A stretch of 7,628 bases of DNA from an uncultured Lachnobacterium sp. (lineage in GTDB: Bacteria; Bacillota; Clostridia; Lachnospirales; Lachnospiraceae). This document shows positions 1-4,881 of the stretch, piece by piece. The position numbers and the translations under genes were made by a program. The stretch lies in contig UQRC01000056.1 in NCBI GenBank assembly GCA_900543445.1, positions 1-7,628 of the forward strand, written 5' to 3'. The notes under the pieces were generated by a model. The model ran no database searches and had not been told where the DNA came from. It saw nothing but the letters and a program-made list of their open reading frames with translations. Each line of letters begins with the position of its first letter. The first letter of the stretch is position 1.

Positions 1-54
1 TAAATAATATTATAAAGATAATATAAATATAATAAAATTTATATTAGAAAACGC
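1..54 (+). promoter_or_regulatory. Very AT-rich upstream region with possible -10 box
   Basis: The first 50 bases are almost entirely A and T and contain TATAAT at 28-33, about 40 bases before the start codon at 71. No good TTGACA-like -35 box is seen at the right distance, and the window cuts off what lies further upstream. The -10 match could be chance in such AT-rich DNA. Confidence 0.3.
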
Positions 55-70
55 AAAGGAGAAAAGGAAC

Positions 71-2314
71 ATGAAGAAACTCATGAAATCCGTGTTGGCG
101 TGCGCGCTTGCATTCGCAATGGTTTTGACTGTGATGCCGGTCAATACCTATGCTGCGAATAAGAAAGCAGTCGTCGTGACCAACCAGAAGCAGCTTGAGA
201 AAGCGCTTAAGAACGGAGCTACCAACATTGTGATCAAGACAAATAAAAATGTTAAGATTACAATTCCTGCTTCCAAGAAAGCAGCAAAGGCTTCGATTTC
301 CGTACAGGCGAAGAATGCTACGATCACAAACAAGGCGAGTGTAAAGTCTATTGAGATCAAAGATGCAAAGGCTTTCGTCGAGAGCGGAAAGAACAACGAT
401 ATCAAGATTACAGACAGTAAATTATCACTGACTGTATCAAAGGCATCCAAGGGTGCTGATATCCAGGTCGCAAAAAAGGACGCAGATATCAAGGTTGTAG
501 CCAAAGGTGATGTGGCATCCGTTACGGTTGCAAAAACCGCAAACGTAGTCCTCACAGTTAATAAGACTGCAAAGGTTGATTCTGTCAATGTCGCTGCCAA
601 AGGCGCATCCGTTGACTTAAATGCAAAGGGAACCGTTTCCGATGTAAAAGTCAGTGAGAAAGCAGCAGACACAAAACTGAATATTAATGCATCCGGTAAG
701 GTAGAGAATGTCCAGATCGATGCAAAGGCAGATGTTGCTGTAGCTGGTTCTACAACAGAGGCTGTCAAGGTGACTGTTAATGCAAAGGATACAACCATCA
801 AGGCTGAGACTCCAATCGATACAACTTTAAATGCAGATACCAAGTTGGATCTGTCCAAGGGGGCAGAGGGTTCTACCGTTACAACTGGTGAGAATGTTAA
901 GGCAGATGTCGCAAACAACACAACCGATAAGGTGACGGTTAAAGATTCTACAGGAAAAGAGACAACGGTTGATGCCGGAAAGACGGAGACAAAGACTGAT
1001 GATGGTAAGAAGGATGACGAGAAGAAGGATAATCAGAAGACGGATGATAATTCCGGAACTGTAACACCTGCACCAATTCCACTTAGAATCAGTTCGGCGA
1101 TGGTTTGTTCTTCAACTGAGGTAAGAGTGTATTTTAACCAAACAGTCCCAAATGAAATAGCAACGGATCAAGTTGTGATTACAGATGAGGCGGGGAATGC
1201 GGTGAGTGTAGAAAGTGTGGAGAGAGGAGAGCCTGATACACAGGCATATTTTGTTACACTTTCCAACGTATTGAAAGATGGGAAATATCAAGTTGAATTA
1301 ACAATTTCCAATCAGAAATTTGTAACTTCGTTTTTGTATGATGAGACGGTTTGGGCACCTTTGGATGCGGCACTTAAAATTGTAAACAAAGAATTTGCAA
1401 AGACTCACACTGTATCGGTTTCAGGATTGGAAAGTGCTGAGATATGCCGGCAAGCATTTGAGAAAAATCTAATGGCAGCAATCAATAATGATACTGAAGC
1501 TAAAAAAGTTCAGGTAGAAGTGGAAACAAGAGACTTCGAGTATGAACCAGATGAGGGAGAAACGATAGCTGATAATCATAAAAAAGTTTGCATTTGGATC
1601 GGTCTGTATATGGGAGAATCTGCAAATTATATGACAGATGAATTTGTTGATTTTGAATGTACGGGAGAGGCTGTTGAAGCAAAAGCACCTGAGATTGTTG
1701 GTGTAACAAAAACTTCTATTATTGTTAAGGCGGAAAAAGGACAGGAATATATCGCATTGGATAAAAATACAGATATAAGTACGGTTAATGACGATAGTTG
1801 GTATGGATTTAATTATGCTGACAGTAATGGAAATATTGAAATTGAAGAATTAGCAAGTGATATTACATACGTTGTATACACACGAATTCATGGATTATCA
1901 CCGAAAGCAGCGGCAAATGAAATTTCGTTATCTGAGAAAGAAGGAGCTTGTGTCGTTTTTAAGGAGTGTAATACCTTGCTGAAAGGAACTGTTTCTTATG
2001 ATAAACAGAGCAACGGATTAAAACTTAATATTCCATTTATAGTGAATGATGTTGCTAGTTTTTACGGTGATGAAGATTGTCAAGGAAGAATACTTGTTAA
2101 AGAATCGGATGGTTTGAAGCTTGAAGTGGCATCGTTTAATGAAAATGAAATCCAATTTAATTTGTGCGGAAAACCTAGTGCAAAAGAGTATAATATCACA
2201 TTTCAGTATGTTGTATTTGTGGGTGATAATGAGGTTGAAAATGGTGCAAAAGAATTTAAGGCTCATTTTGCAATAAAACAAGGTGATTTGGGAATGATTC
2301 AAGAAGAGCAGTAA
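71..2314 (+). CDS. Secreted surface protein: beta-solenoid-like Lys/Ala-rich stalk, charged linker, Ig/FN3-like C-terminal half
   Basis: The 747-residue product starts with a classical signal peptide: basic MKK, a hydrophobic core at about residues 8-22 and a likely cleavage after TYA at residue 28. Residues about 33-300 are rich in Lys, Ala, Val and Thr and alternate short beta-strand-like segments with turns. They begin VVVTNQKQLEKAL, which resembles the pectate-lyase-like adhesive domains of Clostridial surface proteins (recognised from memory). Residues 304-335 form a Lys/Asp linker ending in TVTPAPIP. Residues 338-423 look like a bacterial Ig-like domain. Residues about 539-625 resemble an FN3-like repeat (AP at the start, QEYIAL, YVVYTRIHGL). 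The last about 115 residues are beta-rich and unassigned. There is no LPXTG, SLH or choline-binding anchor, so retention at the wall may depend on charge or on a partner. An AAAGGAG site lies 9 bases before the ATG, and the next gene follows after 25 bases. The start and secretion are near certain; a role in adhesion is inferred. Confidence 0.88.
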   Translation: MKKLMKSVLACALAFAMVLTVMPVNTYAANKKAVVVTNQKQLEKALKNGATNIVIKTNKNVKITIPASKKAAKASISVQAKNATITNKASVKSIEIKDAKAFVESGKNNDIKITDSKLSLTVSKASKGADIQVAKKDADIKVVAKGDVASVTVAKTANVVLTVNKTAKVDSVNVAAKGASVDLNAKGTVSDVKVSEKAADTKLNINASGKVENVQIDAKADVAVAGSTTEAVKVTVNAKDTTIKAETPIDTTLNADTKLDLSKGAEGSTVTTGENVKADVANNTTDKVTVKDSTGKETTVDAGKTETKTDDGKKDDEKKDNQKTDDNSGTVTPAPIPLRISSAMVCSSTEVRVYFNQTVPNEIATDQVVITDEAGNAVSVESVERGEPDTQAYFVTLSNVLKDGKYQVELTISNQKFVTSFLYDETVWAPLDAALKIVNKEFAKTHTVSVSGLESAEICRQAFEKNLMAAINNDTEAKKVQVEVETRDFEYEPDEGETIADNHKKVCIWIGLYMGESANYMTDEFVDFECTGEAVEAKAPEIVGVTKTSIIVKAEKGQEYIALDKNTDISTVNDDSWYGFNYADSNGNIEIEELASDITYVVYTRIHGLSPKAAANEISLSEKEGACVVFKECNTLLKGTVSYDKQSNGLKLNIPFIVNDVASFYGDEDCQGRILVKESDGLKLEVASFNENEIQFNLCGKPSAKEYNITFQYVVFVGDNEVENGAKEFKAHFAIKQGDLGMIQEEQ
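506..835 (+). repeat. Degenerate 20-22-residue coding repeats in the stalk domain
   Basis: Residues about 146-255 of the first secreted protein can be read as roughly five degenerate repeats of 20-22 residues. Examples are GDVASVTVAKTANVVLTVNK, KVDSVNVAAKGASVDLNAKG, TVSDVKVSEKAADTKLNINA and KVENVQIDAKADVAVAG. The shared pattern is x-V-x-x-V-x-V, then a Lys/Ala-rich turn, then alternating hydrophobics. This spacing fits a right-handed beta-solenoid, each repeat being one turn. The repeats are visible in protein but weak in DNA, where short runs such as GATGCAAAGG and AATGCAAAGG recur. Confidence 0.6.
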
Positions 2315-2339
2315 ATGATTAGATTATAAGGAGAATAAC

Positions 2340-3245
2340 ATGTTTAACAAAACCAAAGGAAAAGTATTAGCAGCAACTCTTGCAGTAGTAATGGCAGTGA
2401 CAGCAATCCCGGCAGGCGGTGTTGTTGAGGCACAGGCAGCAAGTAAAAATAAAGTGCTGGAGACAAACGTCAACTTTAATAAAGATGCAGATTCGGGTGA
2501 TGACAGTAGCGTGTATTTTAATTGGCTTTTGTCCGATGATGAAGTTATCTTTGGAAAATCATATTCACTTAATATGAAATTGTATGTTCCGGCAGCGTTT
2601 ATGAAGAGTGGTAGTTTATGGATTAAACCGAACATGTCATTTTGGACTGGTGAGGATTTAGAAACAGAAGCAGGATGGGCAATGGCAGCGGATGGATATA
2701 CATACGATATTAATTCTGAGAATGTTACAAAGTACAATGATTTCTATGTTGTTGATGCCAAGATGCCAATTGATTACTGTGAAGTTAACGAACAGGAAGC
2801 TGCGTTCCCAGAAGGAAAGGGACAGATTATTGTAGGTCTCTTTATGTCTGGTACAAACGAGACTTATAAAGGAAGTGTCTATGTTGATGATGTTGCACTT
2901 GTGGTTGATGATACTGTAGTTTCTACTGTTGATTATGAAAATGGCAGTGTTGGAAGTTGCACTTATGAACTTAACAGTACAGAAAAGAAGAATACACCAA
3001 AAGTAGTTTCTTTCGATGGAAATGCGTTAAAGGTAGCGAAGAACGCTCTCACTGTTAAGAAAGGTAAGACAACAAAGATTAAGGCAACGACAACTCCTGC
3101 CGCAAAGGTTACTTATAAGTCGTCCAATAAGAAGATTGCAACAGTAACAAATAAAGGTGTTGTAAAAGGCGTTAAGAAGGGCAAAACCACAATTACGGTA
3201 AAAGCGAATGGAAAGACCGTAAAAGTGAAAGTTACTGTAAAGTAA
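2340..3245 (+). CDS. Secreted protein with jelly-roll-like domain and C-terminal Big_2 Ig-like module
   Basis: The 301-residue product has a signal peptide (KTKGK, then a hydrophobic core at about 9-23, cleavage near AQA or AQAA at 31-34). Residues about 40-205 form a beta-rich domain. Its GSVYVDDVALVVDD segment at 178-191 resembles the conserved edge strand of carbohydrate-binding jelly-roll domains, so sugar binding is possible but not shown. From about residue 230 to the end is a Lys-rich bacterial Ig-like group 2 (Big_2) domain, with the typical TYKSSNKKIATVTNKGVV and KGKTTITVK segments. This domain is common in Lachnospiraceae surface proteins. No sortase signal follows. AAGGAG at 2328-2333 lies 6 bases before the ATG. 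The gene starts 25 bases after the previous stop with no terminator between, so the two are probably co-transcribed. An intrinsic terminator follows. It is probably a small secreted partner of the upstream protein or a matrix/glycan-binding protein. Confidence 0.87.
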   Translation: MFNKTKGKVLAATLAVVMAVTAIPAGGVVEAQAASKNKVLETNVNFNKDADSGDDSSVYFNWLLSDDEVIFGKSYSLNMKLYVPAAFMKSGSLWIKPNMSFWTGEDLETEAGWAMAADGYTYDINSENVTKYNDFYVVDAKMPIDYCEVNEQEAAFPEGKGQIIVGLFMSGTNETYKGSVYVDDVALVVDDTVVSTVDYENGSVGSCTYELNSTEKKNTPKVVSFDGNALKVAKNALTVKKGKTTKIKATTTPAAKVTYKSSNKKIATVTNKGVVKGVKKGKTTITVKANGKTVKVKVTVK

Positions 3246-3274
3246 ATTGAAATCCTAAATAGGAATAAAGATTG

Positions 3275-3310
3275 CAAAGGAGTTACGTGATGTAACTCCT
3301 TTGTTTTATT
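3275..3310 (+). terminator. Intrinsic terminator closing the two-gene secreted-protein operon
   Basis: CAAAGGAGTTAC (3275-3286) and GTAACTCCTTTG (3292-3303) form a perfect 12-bp stem around the loop GTGAT, followed by TTTTATT. It starts 30 bases after the stop codon at 3245. Confidence 0.9.
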
Positions 3311-3403
3311 ATGATATTTAAATCACAAGACACAAATGAATAGTAAGAATGTTAGGGCAATGGGGAGAAGAAGGCAAAATTAAAGAATGAAATTGGGCAC
3401 ATC

Positions 3404-3904
3404 ATGCGCAGGTACAATGTAATTGAATACAAAAGTCCTACAGACAATCTGTCGATTGATGATTTTTACAAAACACTGGGATACGCATGTTTGTTTAAAG
3501 GCTACGGAACGAACGTTAATCAGATTCCAACGAATGAACTTACAATATCGATTTTTTATGAAGCATATCCACGAAAAATGCTTTTGACAATAGAAATGGA
3601 AGGGCATACAATAGAAGAAAAATATCCTGGAATTTATTATGTTTATGATTTCCCATTTCCAGTGCAGATTGTTGTGATAAAGCAGTTGAGAAGTGGAGAA
3701 CACAAGAGCTTAAAAGTTTTATCACTAAATGCAGATAGAGATGATATTAAGGCATTTTTAAAAGAAACAGAGGATCTATACAGTTTGCGGGAAAAGCAAA
3801 ATGTTGATGCTGTTATGCGACTTCGAAAAGGAGAGTCAAAGGAACAACTGCTTAGTAGTGGGGTTGATGAGGACACGATTGAACTCGCATTTACAATTAA
3901 GTAG
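3404..3904 (+). CDS. PD-(D/E)XK nuclease-like protein, probable 5'-truncated remnant
   Basis: The 166-residue reading frame contains the IEYKSPTD segment (residues 7-14), with E8-x-K10 as the (D/E)XK half of the nuclease-fold active site. It is followed by LSIDDFYKTLGYACLFK and, later, the EEKYPGIYYV and PVQIVV segments. I recognise these from a common Lachnospiraceae family of about 250-300 residues, related to PD-(D/E)XK/Rpn-type proteins. The family's N-terminal about 90-120 residues, with the first acidic active-site residue, are missing. The frame stays open upstream to a TAG at 3353-3355 and encodes KLKNEIGHI directly before the ATG, which matches the family. Thus the ATG at 3404 lies inside the conserved domain and has no Shine-Dalgarno site. 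The gene is most likely a decayed, inactive remnant and probably not translated from this ATG. A functional shortened form cannot be excluded. Bases are AT-rich, with many AAA, AAT and ATA codons. Confidence 0.6.
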   Translation: MRRYNVIEYKSPTDNLSIDDFYKTLGYACLFKGYGTNVNQIPTNELTISIFYEAYPRKMLLTIEMEGHTIEEKYPGIYYVYDFPFPVQIVVIKQLRSGEHKSLKVLSLNADRDDIKAFLKETEDLYSLREKQNVDAVMRLRKGESKEQLLSSGVDEDTIELAFTIK

Positions 3905-3913
3905 CGGCGCAAG

Positions 3914-3944
3914 GGAATAATATTTTGGGTATCTGGTCATACTA
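3914..3944 (+). promoter_or_regulatory. Predicted sigma-G (forespore) promoter
   Basis: The -35 element GGAATA (3914-3919; consensus TGAATA or GHATR) and the -10 element CATACTA (3938-3944; an exact match to the sigma-G consensus) are separated by 18 bases, the preferred spacing. Transcription would begin near 3951, just before the strong ribosome binding site of the gene at 3968. The consensus is that established for Bacillus subtilis sigma-G; the assignment here is inferred. Confidence 0.65.
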
Positions 3945-3946
3945 GT

Positions 3947-3962
3947 AGCATCAGGAGGTGCT
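3947..3962 (+). promoter_or_regulatory. Strong ribosome binding site within a small possible hairpin
   Basis: AGGAGGTG (3953-3960) lies 7 bases before the ATG at 3968 and is nearly a perfect anti-16S match. AGCATC (3947-3952) can pair with GGTGCT (3957-3962), one pair being G-U, around an AGGA loop. If transcription starts near 3951 from the sigma-G promoter, the left arm would not be transcribed and the hairpin would not form in that message. Confidence 0.5.
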
Positions 3963-3967
3963 GGACT

Positions 3968-4402
3968 ATGGTTGAACCGGATACGATTAAATTACTAAGA
4001 GAGTGTGATGCGGGCATCAAGATGGGGGTAAATTCGATCAGTGATGTGTTAGATAACGTGAGAGATGCGAAGTTAAAAGAGATGCTTACCAAATGCAAGG
4101 ACAAGCATGATGCCTTACAGGATGAGATTGACAGGCTGCTGCAGGAATATCACGATGAGGGTAAGGAACCGAATGTGATGGCGCAGGGAATGTCCTGGAT
4201 CAAGACGAATGTGAAGCTTGCGATGGATGATTCGGATGCAACGATTGCGGAGCTTATGACGGATGGATGCGATATGGGAATCAAATCGCTCAGCCGCTAC
4301 TTAAATCAGTATGAGGCTGCGGATGATAAGGCGAAGGCAATCACGAAGAAGCTGATTAATCTGGAAAATGATCTGTGCAGCGGATTAAGAGAATATTTAT
4401 AG
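3968..4402 (+). CDS. Conserved four-helix (ferritin-like/DUF2383-like) protein, probably forespore-expressed
   Basis: The 144-residue, all-helical, cytosolic-looking protein has no signal peptide or membrane segment. It appears to be two related helical hairpins: CDAGIKMGVNSIS near residues 13-25 matches CDMGIKSLS at 101-109, each followed by a long amphipathic helix (about 33-61 and 118-143). A middle segment, GKEPNVMAQGMSWIKTNVKL (65-84), joins them. The layout resembles DUF2383/PA2169-type four-helix bundles, and I recall close relatives in many Lachnospiraceae. The function is unknown. The ExxH metal ligands of true ferritins are not in place: H47 has K44 three residues earlier, and helix 4 has no His. 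A di-iron site is therefore unlikely. The start is fixed by AGGAGGTG 7 bases upstream. A near-perfect sigma-G promoter precedes the gene and a strong terminator follows, so it is a single-gene transcript likely made in the forespore. Its G+C content is higher than that of the preceding remnant. Confidence 0.85.
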   Translation: MVEPDTIKLLRECDAGIKMGVNSISDVLDNVRDAKLKEMLTKCKDKHDALQDEIDRLLQEYHDEGKEPNVMAQGMSWIKTNVKLAMDDSDATIAELMTDGCDMGIKSLSRYLNQYEAADDKAKAITKKLINLENDLCSGLREYL

Positions 4403-4403
4403 C

Positions 4404-4433
4404 AAAAAAGTGTGCGGCAGGGCACACTTTTTT
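4404..4433 (+). terminator. Intrinsic terminator after the four-helix protein gene
   Basis: AAAAAAGTGTGC (4404-4415) and GCACACTTTTTT (4422-4433) form a perfect 12-bp stem with loop GGCAGG. The A and T arms make it potentially active in both directions. It begins directly after the stop codon at 4402. Confidence 0.92.
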
Positions 4434-4520
4434 GTTATGCCCTTATTGTTGTTTTCTTCTCTTCTTCGACAGTGCTTGTGGATAGAATGATACGTGATGT
4501 AAACGAGGACTGAGGTGAAA

Positions 4521-4803
4521 ATGTGGAGAAAAAAAGGAAAATAAAAAGCAGATTACGATCTGTACCGGCGAATATTCCATCTTTGGATCGATTACATATA
4601 TCAGTCTGCAGGCGGCAGCTGTCAGCAGGAGGATGATCGGTGTTAATTTTCTTGTATGTCTCGCATTGCTTCTGCTTATGCTTCTTCTTCGAAGAAGCGG
4701 GACCCCTCTGGCAATCTTTGCTTTGTTTGGGGAACCGTTTAGAAATGAATATATTTGCTTGCGAATTAATATAAAATGGGTCACAATATCTGTAGAAGCA
4801 TAG
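4521..4803 (+). pseudogene. Possible frameshifted remnant of a small membrane protein
   Basis: GAGG (4512-4515) lies 5 bases before an ATG at 4521 that begins MWRKK, but this frame ends after 7 codons at 4542-4544. A run of seven A residues inside it (4529-4535) is a common site of slippage. Moving to the frame open from 4519 to 4803 gives about 85 further residues, with a strongly hydrophobic Leu-rich stretch (MIGVNFLVCLALLLLMLLL, from 4633) followed by RRSGTPLAIFALFGEPF. The internal ATG at 4633 has AGGAGG touching it, too close to work well. I do not recognise the protein. It may be a decayed gene or chance. Confidence 0.25.
4684..4697. repeat. 14-bp perfect palindrome
   Basis: CTTCTTCGAAGAAG is its own reverse complement, with no spacer. 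It lies 185 bases before the helicase start. It could be a dimer-binding operator, but the surrounding DNA is rich in CTT repeats, so chance is a serious alternative. Confidence 0.35.
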
Positions 4804-4869
4804 AATGGTGTGATTAATGCAGGTAATTGCAAAACTTGCGAAGATCGTTCACAATCATAAACGAAAATG

Positions 4870-4874
4870 AGGAG
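4870..4874 (+). promoter_or_regulatory. Ribosome binding site that sets the helicase start
   Basis: AGGAG at 4870-4874 lies 7 bases before the ATG at 4882. The in-frame ATG at 4867, five codons earlier, has only AT-rich sequence upstream with no such site, and it abuts this one. The 4882 start is therefore preferred, giving MNYEGVL as the N-terminus. Confidence 0.8.
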
Positions 4875-4881
4875 AAAAGGG

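Larger units (their letters stand above)
4434..4866. other. 433-base stretch with no intact gene
   Basis: No reading frame here has both a credible start with a ribosome binding site and a protein I recognise. It holds a possible frameshifted membrane-protein remnant (4521-4803), a 14-bp perfect palindrome (4684-4697) and, presumably, the promoter of the helicase gene. I found no -35/-10 pair with proper spacing: TATAAA at 4770-4775 lacks a partner, the closest TTGCTT at 4755-4760 being only 9 bases away. The reverse-strand frame across this stretch starts at a TTG without a ribosome binding site and does not look like protein. Confidence 0.6.

Noticed and set aside
95..103. Possible lipoprotein lipobox (LAC) in the first signal peptide
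   Set aside because: The Cys at residue 11 lies early in the hydrophobic core with a standard TYA-A cleavage site further on; the -3/-2 residues also fit poorly.
148..921. Long reverse-strand open frame (257 codons)
   Set aside because: It is the antisense of the Lys/Ala-rich stalk: Lys codons read backwards give Phe/Leu/Ser-rich nonsense. No ribosome binding site.
4483..4819. Similar segments beginning TAGAATG near 4483 and 4801, possible flanking direct repeats
   Set aside because: The match breaks down after about 8 bases and needs gaps, so it is not evidence of insertion.
4443..4832. Reverse-strand frame of 129 codons in the gene-free stretch
   Set aside because: Starts at TTG without a ribosome binding site, has no recognisable domain, and ends close to the terminator; the forward frame looks more protein-like.
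4817..4870. 17-codon forward frame ending in ATGA overlap with the upstream helicase ATG
   Set aside because: No ribosome binding site, and the helicase more likely starts at 4882; probably chance.
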